Shown: one piece after another, positions 26,204-35,250 of the stretch
Position numbering within the stretch: position 1 is the first letter of the stretch
Layout: every line of letters begins with the position of its first letter
Assembly (NCBI RefSeq): GCF_042427615.1
Contig: NZ_JBHMEZ010000013.1
Coordinates: forward strand, 124,001-188,000
DNA length: 64,000 nucleotides
Direction: 5' to 3'
From: Formosa undariae
Lineage (GTDB): Bacteria; Bacteroidota; Bacteroidia; Flavobacteriales; Flavobacteriaceae
Made by a program: the position numbers and the translations under genes
Notes under the pieces: generated by a model
Seen by the model: the letters and a program-made list of their open reading frames with translations, nothing else
What the model was told of the DNA's origin: nothing
Database searches by the model: none

Positions 26204-28720
26204 ATGAATTTTATTAAATTAGATAAACACACGGCAAAAAACACCGCTATGCTCGCAAAAAAAAGAATCTTTCAATACGTCATAAATTTTGCCTTTACAT
26301 TACTCGCTCTAGGCTTATTTGCTCAAGAAAAGTCTAATTCCGATTTAGCTTCAGACAATCCAGAATATTTCAACACCTACGCACAAGAAAAATTCTTCTT
26401 ACATACAAATAAAACCATGTATTTCTCTGGAGAAAAAATATGGTGGCAAGCTTACGTGGTTAGCGATTTTAGTAATAAACCCATGTTGGAAACCGTAAAC
26501 CTACATATTGCCCTTTACGACTCTAACAAAACACTTTTGCAGAAAACCATGTTTTATTCTAATGATGGTATTGCTTATGGCGATTTAAAACTTTCTGATT
26601 CTCTAAATTCTGGAACTTATTATTTAAGTGTAGATACCCAATGGAGCAAAAATTTTAAATCCAAATACATCAGAGAACTACAAATTATTAATATAAAACC
26701 CGAAGGTGTTCAAGAAAACACGTCATCAGATAATGAACTGACTAGTGAAATCGGTGACTTAAATATTGACTTTTATCCCGAAAGTGGTACGATTTTAAAT
26801 GGTATAAAAAATACTATAAACTTTAAACTAAACAGTGAAGCCCTGAGTCTGCATGAAGCCTTGCCTGTTTTTATTATAGATAATACGTCAGGTCAAGCCA
26901 TTGCAAGATCATCCACAAATCATTTAGGATTAGGTTCTGTGAGTTTTGTGTACCAGCCAAAACACAGCTACACCGCCCAAATAAATTACAAAAATAAAGC
27001 TGTTAAGTTCGATCTTCCTTCTGCCAATACATCAGGAATTATCATTCAAGAGCATGATGATCTGAAAGGTTCTGATGTAGAAGCTGGATTTACCATACAT
27101 TTTTCTAAAGATTTGATATCTAAATATCATAACGACACGTTTTTTGCCATAATACACAGAAACCAAAAAGCACGTTATGTGTTACCCGTTGTCATTAACA
27201 AAAAATACACTAAATACAAATTACCTTTTTCGGAAGATCATTTTTTTAATGGCGTAAACACGCTTAGTATTTTTAATAAAAACAATCAACCTGTAGCAGA
27301 GCGCCATTTTTTTAGCAAAACCAAACAAAACCTTGAAATAACTATTTTACCCCAAGCTGTGGTAGGCGACAGCATGGAACTCGCTGTGAAAATGCCTAAA
27401 AGTATGGGGCCTGCACGTTTAAGTATTGCCATTGTGCCTGAAGGAAGCAAATTAAATAAGAATAATAAAAATATTAGCGAATCCCTTTTGCTAGAACCAT
27501 ACTTAGATGTTCTTCCTACATATAATACAGACACATTAAGTAAGCAGACTCTTGATTTGATTACGCAAATTTATGCCACAAAAACAACTCGAAATCCTTT
27601 TAAATCTGCTGAACCACTTTTTCAACCAGAAACTGGCATTAAAATAGCGGGTTCTGTAAATGCTAATTTAATAGCAAACGAAAGCTATAAAGTCATGTTA
27701 ACCTCTACCACTAGTTCAGTTTTACAAGTCGTAGACCTCAAACAGGATAATAAGTTCGTGTTCGACAATTTAGTGATGCAAAAAGATTCCAAGTATAACC
27801 TAGCTTTAATTGATAAAACAGGAAGCATTCAAAAAGCTCGTTTCTTTGTGTACAATACTCAAATAAATTATAAAGATGAAATTGTTTTAAATTATAATTC
27901 TAATACACCTCGAATTCTAAAAAGCAATGACGAAAATTTTTATCATCCCCAAAAACCATTATTTCTTAAAGATGCAGAACAATTAGAAGAAGTTAAACTT
28001 TATGGTAAAGAAAATAAACAACCTAAGTTTGTAGATTTACACTCCAATAAGCCACATACCCTAGGCGCTGGATTTACAAAACAATATATTATTGAGGAAC
28101 AAGACAAACGCCTTTCAACACTTGTAGACTTCCTAAACAGACAAGCTGGTATATCAGCTTCTGTAATTAACGCGTCCGTTATTGTAAATTCAACAAGAGG
28201 TTCTAGCTCTTTTTTAGGTGGATATGGTACTCAAGTTGATAGTACTGGAAATACACCTACACCAAAAATGCTACTTATATTTGATGGTCAACCCATGATA
28301 GACCATGATGTTCTATACGGATTAAGAATGAGTCAGGTGGAAGATGTTAGTTTTAACAGTCTGGGAGCCGGGTATGGTTTTAGAGGAACAGATGGCGTGC
28401 TTCATGTAAATACTAAAAAGGGAGGAGGCTCAGATAGCATTGTCCCTCCACTTTATCAAGAAAGCACCTTAGATATAGGATTTACTGCAGCTAACCAAAT
28501 GTATTCTAATTTCCCCATGCAATTTATTAGTACACAATCCAAGATATATTACGAGGCTTTAGACTGGAAACCTAATGTATTGTTAGCACCGAACCGAGAA
28601 ACTATTTTAAAAATTTACAAAGGTCAACACAAGAACATTCTATTAACTGTTAATGGCATGAATCAGGAAGGCGCATTGATTTACAAACAAGAAATTATTG
28701 ATCTTACTGAAAAATTGTGA
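26204..28720 (+). CDS. Exported macroglobulin-like protein with a C-terminal TonB-plug-type domain
   Basis: 838 residues with an N-terminal charged stretch and signal peptide ending near residue 42 (LLALGLFAQ). The first domain (EKFFLHTNKTMYFSGEKIWWQAYV) matches the MG2-like domain seen in many Bacteroidota cell-surface proteins; beta-rich domains follow. The last ~170 residues contain a plug-like segment (KMLLIFDGQPM; VEDVSFNSLGAGYGFRGTDGVLHVNTKKGG). There is no barrel, so it is not a transporter. A second in-frame Met at residue 16 could be the true start. It precedes an ECF sigma/anti-sigma pair with 128 bases between and its own promoter there, so a regulatory link is possible but not shown. 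Function unknown. Confidence 0.8.
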   Translation: MNFIKLDKHTAKNTAMLAKKRIFQYVINFAFTLLALGLFAQEKSNSDLASDNPEYFNTYAQEKFFLHTNKTMYFSGEKIWWQAYVVSDFSNKPMLETVNLHIALYDSNKTLLQKTMFYSNDGIAYGDLKLSDSLNSGTYYLSVDTQWSKNFKSKYIRELQIINIKPEGVQENTSSDNELTSEIGDLNIDFYPESGTILNGIKNTINFKLNSEALSLHEALPVFIIDNTSGQAIARSSTNHLGLGSVSFVYQPKHSYTAQINYKNKAVKFDLPSANTSGIIIQEHDDLKGSDVEAGFTIHFSKDLISKYHNDTFFAIIHRNQKARYVLPVVINKKYTKYKLPFSEDHFFNGVNTLSIFNKNNQPVAERHFFSKTKQNLEITILPQAVVGDSMELAVKMPKSMGPARLSIAIVPEGSKLNKNNKNISESLLLEPYLDVLPTYNTDTLSKQTLDLITQIYATKTTRNPFKSAEPLFQPETGIKIAGSVNANLIANESYKVMLTSTTSSVLQVVDLKQDNKFVFDNLVMQKDSKYNLALIDKTGSIQKARFFVYNTQINYKDEIVLNYNSNTPRILKSNDENFYHPQKPLFLKDAEQLEEVKLYGKENKQPKFVDLHSNKPHTLGAGFTKQYIIEEQDKRLSTLVDFLNRQAGISASVINASVIVNSTRGSSSFLGGYGTQVDSTGNTPTPKMLLIFDGQPMIDHDVLYGLRMSQVEDVSFNSLGAGYGFRGTDGVLHVNTKKGGGSDSIVPPLYQESTLDIGFTAANQMYSNFPMQFISTQSKIYYEALDWKPNVLLAPNRETILKIYKGQHKNILLTVNGMNQEGALIYKQEIIDLTEKL

Positions 28721-28815
28721 TTAGTAACAAAAGAACAAGGCCAATACTATAGGAAATTTCATTTTAATTTTTAAAACCTTATAAAAACTTTAATATTTTA
28801 ATAAAATAGATTTCC

Positions 28816-28823
28816 TATTTTTG
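28816..28823 (+). promoter_or_regulatory. -7 promoter box (TATTTTTG) of the ECF sigma / anti-sigma pair
   Basis: Perfect TAnnTTTG, 25 bases upstream of the sigma factor ATG. Confidence 0.6.
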
Positions 28824-28848
28824 ATGAGTTAAACCGACAATTCACTTT

Positions 28849-29403
28849 ATGCCAGAACACAAGATTGATGCAACCAAATGGATAGATTCATACTCCGACT
28901 ATCTATACAACTACACTATTTCTAGAGTTAGTGACGCTGAAATTGCTAAAGATTTGGTTCAGGACACATTTTTCGCAGGATTAAAATCTATGAAAAACTT
29001 TAAAGGAGAAGCTAGTGAACGCACGTGGTTGATTTCTATTCTGAAACGAAAAATAATTGATCATTACCGAAAAATAAATTCTAAAAAAGGTAAAGCTGAA
29101 GTCCGCATGTCCTATACTGCAGAAAGCGAAGACGAAGGCGATTGGTTAGAAGAACGCGTGGCAGACAGCTCATACAAAAACGCAGAAGACGTCTTAGAAA
29201 ACACAGAACTTAGCGAAGCTATTTATAATTGTTTAGATAAATTACCAACTAAACAAGCCCAAGTTTTTAAGATGAAAACTATCGAAAATTTTGAGACAGA
29301 TATTATTTGTAATGAATTAAATATTACTCCGTCTAATTTATGGGTTATTATACATCGAGCGAGAACATCTCTTTCAAGCTGTCTAGAAAAAAACTGGTAT
29401 TAA
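28849..29403 (+). CDS. ECF RNA polymerase sigma factor
   Basis: 184-residue sigma-70 family protein with regions 2 and 4 only. Region 2 includes YLYNYTISRVSDAEIAKDLVQDTF with the core-binding DLVQDTF, then TWLISILKRKIIDHYRK (region 2.4). Region 4 is the C-terminal helix-turn-helix (KLPTKQAQVFKMKTIE ... ITPSNLWVIIHRARTSL). The linker carries an acidic stretch (ESEDEGDWLEE). A small zinc-binding anti-sigma candidate starts two bases after the stop, the common arrangement for ZAS-controlled sigma factors. Confidence 0.95.
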   Translation: MPEHKIDATKWIDSYSDYLYNYTISRVSDAEIAKDLVQDTFFAGLKSMKNFKGEASERTWLISILKRKIIDHYRKINSKKGKAEVRMSYTAESEDEGDWLEERVADSSYKNAEDVLENTELSEAIYNCLDKLPTKQAQVFKMKTIENFETDIICNELNITPSNLWVIIHRARTSLSSCLEKNWY

Positions 29404-29405
29404 TT

Positions 29406-29666
29406 ATGAGTAAATTATTTTTGTCATGCGAAGAAGCTTCTCACATCTGTGACAAGTTTCAATACAACGAGTCTACATTTTTTGAGCGCTTGAAGTTTAA
29501 AATGCATATCACTATTTGTACACTATGTAAGAAACATATGTTTACCAATATGAAACTGACTGAGTCGATTAAACAATCTAATATAAAATGTTTAGATGCT
29601 AAATCGAAATCGGAAATGAAGAAATGTTTTGAGGAAGAACTAAAAAATCAAAATACTAAAGGATAA
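29406..29666 (+). CDS. Small zinc-binding anti-sigma factor candidate (ZAS-like)
   Basis: 86 residues beginning at the ATG at 29406, two bases after the sigma gene stop; the longer frame upstream is only the sigma gene in another phase. The motif HITICTLC is a perfect HxxxCxxC zinc-anti-sigma signature near residues 34-41, with an additional upstream C/H cluster (CEEASHIC). No transmembrane segment is visible, so it would be a soluble, possibly redox-sensitive anti-sigma factor. Its 3' end overlaps the convergent UbiA-like gene by 11 bases. The partner assignment is inferred from position and motif. Confidence 0.8.
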   Translation: MSKLFLSCEEASHICDKFQYNESTFFERLKFKMHITICTLCKKHMFTNMKLTESIKQSNIKCLDAKSKSEMKKCFEEELKNQNTKG

Positions 29667-30492
29667 GGCAAATTTCTAATCCCAGCCAAATAATAGGAAT
29701 CCCCTCTACCCAAAACGACGTATACACATCGCTCCTAGATTCCTTTGAAAAGTAAAGAAATCCAATTAAAATTAACGCCACTATTAGTTGGATCAAGATA
29801 AAACTCCCTATCAGTTCTGTTTTAAACAATTCTAGAAAGAAAAACATTAGAGAAAGTACAACGCCTAACTTCTTAGTACGTTGTACGCCAATTTTCTGAG
29901 GAATAGTGCCTAACTTCAAACTATCGTATTTTAAATCCCGAAGCTCGAAAGGCAACATCAAAGCGATTATAAATATAAATCGCTGCATACAGGTAAGAAA
30001 TACATCGAAATCGAAAGTATAGTGTTCATTAATTAAAGGTAATAACACAGTTACACCTGCCCATACCAATCCGATTACATAGACTTTTAATCCGCTTATA
30101 CTTCTTAAATTCTGATGTTTATCCACAAAAAAACGATGTGGCAAAAATGGGATCGCGTACATAAAAGTAACCACCCCAAAACCAGATAATATTAAAATGG
30201 TATTCAGTTCTAGTTTTAATGCAAAATAGCTCATCAAAATAAAACTGACTAAAGTAAATATTAAAATAGCTCTTAACCAGCTAGCCATGGCTCTACGGTG
30301 ATTTCTCGCTAGTCCAAAGTACTTCACAAAATTGTAACCTGTTATAGTTGCAAAAAAGATAAAACACAGCACATTTTTATCGAAAGGCAATTCGAATTTC
30401 AATAGTGTAATCCATGCCAATGAAAACACCGATATAGCGACATGAATACTTGCATTTAGATAAAATTTGAAGAGCTTTTGAAATATCGTCAT
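29656..30492 (-). CDS. UbiA-like polytopic membrane protein
   Basis: 278 residues with about eight or nine hydrophobic helices, resembling UbiA prenyltransferases as found in Flavobacteriaceae. The second aspartate motif is plausible (PFELRDLKYDSLKLGTIPQ), but the first, normally NDxxDxxxD, reads NFVKYFGLA and lacks aspartates. So prenyl transfer is uncertain. I chose the ATG at 30492 (TIFQKLFKFY) because a perfect minus-strand -7 box ends four bases upstream of it; the longer frame from 30513 would start inside the promoter. It is divergent from gcvP. Confidence 0.7.
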   Translation of the reverse strand: MTIFQKLFKFYLNASIHVAISVFSLAWITLLKFELPFDKNVLCFIFFATITGYNFVKYFGLARNHRRAMASWLRAILIFTLVSFILMSYFALKLELNTILILSGFGVVTFMYAIPFLPHRFFVDKHQNLRSISGLKVYVIGLVWAGVTVLLPLINEHYTFDFDVFLTCMQRFIFIIALMLPFELRDLKYDSLKLGTIPQKIGVQRTKKLGVVLSLMFFFLELFKTELIGSFILIQLIVALILIGFLYFSKESRSDVYTSFWVEGIPIIWLGLEICLIL

Positions 30493-30496
30493 GCCA

Positions 30497-30504
30497 CAAA
30501 AGTA
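30497..30504 (-). promoter_or_regulatory. -7 promoter box (TACTTTTG, minus strand) of the UbiA-like gene
   Basis: Plus-strand CAAAAGTA is a perfect TAnnTTTG on the minus strand, four bases before the ATG ending at 30492: predicted leaderless transcript. Confidence 0.62.
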
Positions 30505-30577
30505 GATAAACAAAAATTAACAGCAATCTTTAACAAAATTCTTAGGAGAATCATATCGTCAAACACCCTAAATTCCT

Positions 30578-30585
30578 TACTTTTG
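30578..30585 (+). promoter_or_regulatory. -7 promoter box (TACTTTTG) of gcvP
   Basis: Perfect TAnnTTTG, 25 bases upstream of the ATG. The leader is too short to hold a glycine riboswitch. Confidence 0.65.
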
Positions 30586-30610
30586 CGCCACAAAACACAA
30601 TTATAATTCG

Positions 30611-33454
30611 ATGAATACAAATGCTTTCTCATTGCGTCATATTGGTCCTAGAGATGCGGACCAACAGCAAATGTTACAAACTATAGGTGTAGACAGTTTA
30701 GACCAACTAATATACGAAACTATTCCTGATGGTATCCGTTTAAAAAAGCCTCTTAACTTAGATGCACCAATGACAGAGTATGAGTACTTAACTCACATTC
30801 ACGAATTATCAAAACAAAATCACATTTTCAAATCGTATATCGGTTTAGGGTATCACCCAACTATTCTTCCTGCAGTTATTCAGCGTAACGTTTTAGAAAA
30901 CCCGGGTTGGTATACGGCATATACACCGTATCAAGCAGAAATTGCTCAAGGTCGTTTAGAAGCCTTGTTAAATTTCCAAACCATGATTACAGATCTTACG
31001 GGAATGGAAATAGCAAACGCATCACTTTTAGATGAAAGTACTGCGGTTGCCGAAGCCATGAGCTTATTATTTGCTGTAAGAAGTCGTGATCAGAAGAAAA
31101 AAGGAATTAATAAATTCTTTGTTTCCGATGCCATATTACCTCAAAGTTTAGCTTTACTACAAAGCCGTTCGAATCCAATCGGCATTGAATTAGTCATTGG
31201 AGACGAGACAACTTTCGATTTTTCTTCAGAATTCTTTGGTGCGATTCTTCAATATCCAGGAAAAGACGGATTAGTTAGTGATATTAAAACATTCATTGAA
31301 AAAGCTAATGCTGCTGATATTAAAGTTGCTGTTGCTGCCGATATTTTAAGTTTAGTAAAATTAGAAGCTCCTGGTAAATTTGGAGCAGATGTAGTTGTTG
31401 GAACAACACAACGTTTCGGAATCCCGATGGGTTATGGAGGTCCTCATGCTGCATATTTTGCAACCAAAGAAGCTTACAAACGTGATCTTCCTGGTCGTAT
31501 TATTGGTGTGACTAAAGACATGAATGGAAACCGTGCCTTGCGTATGGCTTTACAAACTCGTGAGCAACACATTAAGCGTGATAAAGCGACGTCTAATATT
31601 TGTACTGCACAGGTTTTACTTGCTGTTATGGCAGGTATGTACGGCGTATACCACGGACCAAAAGGGTTACAGTTTATTGCAGATTCAGTTCACGATAAAG
31701 CATCAGCATTATCAGAAGCTTTAAAATCTCTTGGATTTAAACAAAAAAACGATACTTTTTTCGATACTTTAAACATCGAAGCAGATGCAGATAAAATTAA
31801 ACCTCTTGCCGAAGCTAAAATTATTAACTTCTACTATCCGCATGCTGATTCAGTAACGATTTCAATAAATGAAACGACATCGCTTTCAGATATAAATGAC
31901 ATCATTTCTGTTTTTGCTGAAATTATAGAAGTAGAGCCTATTGTTTTGGATACTATTCCTGAATCCAATAACATTAACGAAAACTTACAACGTACAACCG
32001 AATTTTTAACTTCAGATGTATTTAATACGCACCATTCAGAAACTGAATTAATGCGTTATATAAAAATGTTAGAACGTAAAGATTTATCATTAAATCACTC
32101 GATGATTTCTTTAGGTTCTTGTACAATGAAATTAAATGCTGCTGCAGAAATGTTGCCTTTAAGTTATGCCAAATGGGGAACTATTCACCCGTTTGCACCG
32201 ATCGAACAGGCACAAGGTTACCAAACGGTATTAAAAGAATTAGAAGATCAATTAACAGAAATTACTGGTTTTGCTGCAACATCTTTACAACCTAATTCAG
32301 GGGCACAAGGAGAATATGCAGGTTTAATGGTAATTAGAGCATACCACGAATCGCGTAACGATAGTCATAGAAATATTTGTTTAATCCCATCGTCTGCACA
32401 TGGTACTAATCCTGCAAGTGCTGTTATGGCAGGGATGAAAGTCGTGGTAACAAAATCGACTGTTGAAGGAAATATCGACGTTGACGATTTACGTGAAAAA
32501 GCAGAATTGCATAAAGAAAACTTATCTTGTTTAATGGTTACATACCCATCTACTCACGGTGTTTATGAATCTGCCATTAAAGAAGTTACTCAAATTATAC
32601 ACGATAACGGCGGACAAGTATATATGGATGGTGCAAATATGAATGCTCAGGTTGGATTAACAAATCCTGGAAATATTGGAGCAGACGTTTGTCACCTTAA
32701 CTTACACAAAACATTTGCTATCCCTCACGGTGGTGGTGGACCTGGTGTTGGACCAATTTGTGTTGCGAAACAACTCGTTCCATTTTTACCTGGAAATCCT
32801 ATTATAAAAACTGGAGGCGAGCAAGCTATTAAATCTATTTCAGCAGCACCTTATGGTTCTTCTTTAGTGTGTTTAATCTCTTACGGATACATTAAGATGT
32901 TAGGTGCAAAAGGATTGGAAGATTCTACTAAAGCAGCCATCTTAAACGCGAATTACATTAAAAGCCGTTTAGAAGGTCATTTTGATACTTTATATTCTGG
33001 AGAATGTGGACGTGCCGCACACGAAATGATTGTAGATTGTAGACCATTTAAAGAAAACGGAATCGAAGTTACAGATATCGCTAAACGTTTAATAGATTAC
33101 GGATTCCATGCACCAACGGTTTCTTTCCCTGTTGCAGGAACTTTAATGATTGAACCTACAGAAAGTGAAAGTAAACAAGAAATGGATCGCTTCTGTGACT
33201 CACTAATTTCTATTAGAAAGGAAATTGATGAGGCCTCTAAGGACGAACCTAACAATGTACTTAAAAATGCACCACATACTTTAGAAATGTTAACTGCCAA
33301 TACATGGGAATTACCATACACTAGAGACATTGCAGCTTATCCTATAGAGCACGTACGTACCAATAAATTTTGGCCAACTGTACGTCGTGTAGATGATGCT
33401 TTTGGTGATAGAAATTTAATTTGTACATGTGCGCCTATAGAGGATTATATGTAA
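30611..33454 (+). CDS. gcvP: Glycine dehydrogenase (decarboxylating), P protein of the glycine cleavage system
   Basis: 947-residue PLP enzyme with both halves (GcvPA and GcvPB) in one chain, which decarboxylates glycine and passes the aminomethyl group to lipoyl-GcvH. The N-terminal FSLRHIGPRDADQQQML is standard; the PLP lysine is Lys700 in LNLHKTFAIPHGGGGPG. SLGSCTMKLNAAAEM and HPFAPIEQAQGYQ are further signatures. Length is normal. gcvT and gcvH are not nearby, as often in this group. lipA, needed for the lipoyl cofactor, is elsewhere in the window. Confidence 0.98.
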   Translation: MNTNAFSLRHIGPRDADQQQMLQTIGVDSLDQLIYETIPDGIRLKKPLNLDAPMTEYEYLTHIHELSKQNHIFKSYIGLGYHPTILPAVIQRNVLENPGWYTAYTPYQAEIAQGRLEALLNFQTMITDLTGMEIANASLLDESTAVAEAMSLLFAVRSRDQKKKGINKFFVSDAILPQSLALLQSRSNPIGIELVIGDETTFDFSSEFFGAILQYPGKDGLVSDIKTFIEKANAADIKVAVAADILSLVKLEAPGKFGADVVVGTTQRFGIPMGYGGPHAAYFATKEAYKRDLPGRIIGVTKDMNGNRALRMALQTREQHIKRDKATSNICTAQVLLAVMAGMYGVYHGPKGLQFIADSVHDKASALSEALKSLGFKQKNDTFFDTLNIEADADKIKPLAEAKIINFYYPHADSVTISINETTSLSDINDIISVFAEIIEVEPIVLDTIPESNNINENLQRTTEFLTSDVFNTHHSETELMRYIKMLERKDLSLNHSMISLGSCTMKLNAAAEMLPLSYAKWGTIHPFAPIEQAQGYQTVLKELEDQLTEITGFAATSLQPNSGAQGEYAGLMVIRAYHESRNDSHRNICLIPSSAHGTNPASAVMAGMKVVVTKSTVEGNIDVDDLREKAELHKENLSCLMVTYPSTHGVYESAIKEVTQIIHDNGGQVYMDGANMNAQVGLTNPGNIGADVCHLNLHKTFAIPHGGGGPGVGPICVAKQLVPFLPGNPIIKTGGEQAIKSISAAPYGSSLVCLISYGYIKMLGAKGLEDSTKAAILNANYIKSRLEGHFDTLYSGECGRAAHEMIVDCRPFKENGIEVTDIAKRLIDYGFHAPTVSFPVAGTLMIEPTESESKQEMDRFCDSLISIRKEIDEASKDEPNNVLKNAPHTLEMLTANTWELPYTRDIAAYPIEHVRTNKFWPTVRRVDDAFGDRNLICTCAPIEDYM

Positions 33455-33483
33455 CAGAATCACGGTTTGGACATCGTAAATTA

Positions 33484-33559
33484 CCTCTAAAAAAAGATTG
33501 CCTTTATAGTAAATGTCAGTATCTTCATTGATATAAAACATGCTGTAGAGGCAATCTTT
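33484..33559 (+). promoter_or_regulatory. Large hairpin just before the KAS III start codon, with a competing pairing
   Basis: AAAGATTGCCT (33493-33503) pairs perfectly with AGGCAATCTTT (33549-33559) across 45 bases; the 3' arm ends five bases before the ATG at 33565. A second pairing, CCTCTA (33484-33489) with TAGAGG (33546-33551), uses bases of the same 3' arm, so the two cannot form together. It could be the gcvP terminator or a switch on the next gene. Confidence 0.5.
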
Positions 33560-33564
33560 ATTTA

Positions 33565-34623
33565 ATGAACATAAAAATCACAGGAACAGGAAGTTACATA
33601 CCTTCTATTGTTCAAAAAAACGACAGTTTTCTTAATCATTCTTTCCTAAATAATGATGGAACTCCCTTCGAAAATGACAATACTGTCATAATTGATAAAT
33701 TTAAATCCATAACTGGTATTTCTGAACGTCGTTATGTCAAGGAAGAATACACTTCATCGGACATTGGTTTTTTTGCTGCTCAAAAAGCAATCGATAACGC
33801 CAATATAGATCCAGAGACTTTAGATTACATCATTTTCGCTCATAATTTTGGAGACATCAAATTTGGAACTATCCAAAGTGATATGTTACCAGGCTTAGCT
33901 GTTCGCGTTAAAAACAAACTGCACATTAAAAACCCAAAATGTGTCGCTTACGATTTACTTTTTGGTTGCCCAGGATGGATTGAAGGTGTTATTCAAGCCC
34001 AAGCGTTTATAAAAGCAGGTATTGCCAAGCGATGTCTAGTAATTGGTTCTGAAACGCTTTCTAGGGTTGTAGATAAACACGACCGAGATGCGATGATATT
34101 TTCCGATGGTGCTGGTGCATGTATTCTTGAAGAAACCAATGAAGCTAGTGGTATCTTTTCTCACATTACAGAAAGCTACACTCTCGATAATGCCTTTCAT
34201 TTATCATCAGGAAAATCTTTTAATCCAGACTTAGATCCTAATACGAAATATATTAAAATGGATGGTCGCAAAATTTATGAATTTGCATTGAAGCATGTTC
34301 CTGCCGCCATGAAAGCCTGTTTAGATGAAAGTGGCGTAGATATAAAAGAAGTAAAGAAGATTTTTATTCATCAAGCCAATGAAAAAATGGACGATGCCAT
34401 CTTAAAGCGTTTCTACCGTCAGTTTAAAATGCCTATCCCCGATAACGTGATGCCAATGACCATTGGTAACTTAGGAAATAGCTCTGTTGCTACAGTCCCT
34501 ACACTTTTTGATATGGTTAGACATAATAAATTAGAAAATCATAGTCTTAACACAGGTGATGTTATTATATTTGCGAGCGTTGGTGCAGGAATGCACATTA
34601 ATGCGATAGTTTACAAATATTAA
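33565..34623 (+). CDS. Beta-ketoacyl-ACP synthase III-like protein
   Basis: 352-residue thiolase-fold enzyme of the FabH/KAS III type. Catalytic Cys135 sits in AYDLLFGCPGWIEGV, His in FIHQANEKM and Asn in GNLGNSSVATVP, a complete C-H-N triad. N-terminal GTGSYIPSIVQKND matches the family. Being somewhat longer than housekeeping FabH (~330) and standing next to a methyltransferase and a glycosyltransferase, it more likely serves a specialised lipid or polyketide-like product than general fatty-acid synthesis; that is inference. The methyltransferase starts 30 bases after its stop. Confidence 0.9.
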   Translation: MNIKITGTGSYIPSIVQKNDSFLNHSFLNNDGTPFENDNTVIIDKFKSITGISERRYVKEEYTSSDIGFFAAQKAIDNANIDPETLDYIIFAHNFGDIKFGTIQSDMLPGLAVRVKNKLHIKNPKCVAYDLLFGCPGWIEGVIQAQAFIKAGIAKRCLVIGSETLSRVVDKHDRDAMIFSDGAGACILEETNEASGIFSHITESYTLDNAFHLSSGKSFNPDLDPNTKYIKMDGRKIYEFALKHVPAAMKACLDESGVDIKEVKKIFIHQANEKMDDAILKRFYRQFKMPIPDNVMPMTIGNLGNSSVATVPTLFDMVRHNKLENHSLNTGDVIIFASVGAGMHINAIVYKY

Positions 34624-34653
34624 ATAGCACCGCATAAGCGGGAATAGAATAGT

Positions 34654-35181
34654 ATGTACGAAAGCCATTTTCCGCATAAGCGTTATAAAAATACCATTGA
34701 ATTCTTAGAGCAACACGTCCAAAAAGAGTCACAACTTTTGGATTTAGGTGTTGTAAATCCGTTTACAACGGTCATGGAAGAACATGGTTTTAAAGTAACA
34801 AATACATCTGGTGAAGATTTAGATATAGACACATCTGCATTAAAAAATTCTAATGCAGATGTTGTGACTGCTTTCGAAATTTTCGAACACTTACTCTCGC
34901 CTTTTACCGTTTTAAAAGCTATTAAAGCTGATAAATTGGTGGCTAGTGTACCTCTTAAATTATGGTTTGCCGAGGCGTATAGAAGTAAAACCGATATGCG
35001 AGACAGACATTACCATGAATTTGAAGATTGGCAATTCGATTGGTTGTTAGAAAAAGCTGGATGGGAAATTAAGGCACGCCATAAATGGACTAACCCCACA
35101 AATAAAATTGGTATCCGTCCTATTCTTAGACGTTTTACACCGCGATACTATATTATTTATGCTGAACGGATTTCAAAATAA
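34654..35181 (+). CDS. Class I SAM-dependent methyltransferase-like protein
   Basis: 175 residues with a shortened SAM-binding fold: LLDLGVVNPFTTVMEEHG in place of the usual DxGxGxG, then DVVTAFEIFEHLLSPFTVLKAI (motif with E-F-E-H, as in methyltransferase type 11/23) and LVASVPLKLWF. The glycine-rich loop is degenerate (DLGVVNP), so SAM binding may be altered. It sits between KAS III and a family 2 glycosyltransferase with short gaps, which suggests one operon. Substrate unknown. Confidence 0.72.
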   Translation: MYESHFPHKRYKNTIEFLEQHVQKESQLLDLGVVNPFTTVMEEHGFKVTNTSGEDLDIDTSALKNSNADVVTAFEIFEHLLSPFTVLKAIKADKLVASVPLKLWFAEAYRSKTDMRDRHYHEFEDWQFDWLLEKAGWEIKARHKWTNPTNKIGIRPILRRFTPRYYIIYAERISK

Positions 35182-35250
35182 AATCCTTTTTTTTGAAAAA
35201 ATTCTGTCGTAATAATTGCGATATAAAATTTAAATATTAAATTTCATTGC

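Noticed and set aside
29340..29405. N-terminal extension of the anti-sigma candidate inside the sigma gene
   Set aside because: The extension overlaps the sigma factor's coding end in another frame and adds no conserved residues; ATG at 29406 fits a two-base gap.
30586..30610. Glycine riboswitch before gcvP
   Set aside because: The predicted leader is only about 25 bases and no glycine aptamer structure is present.
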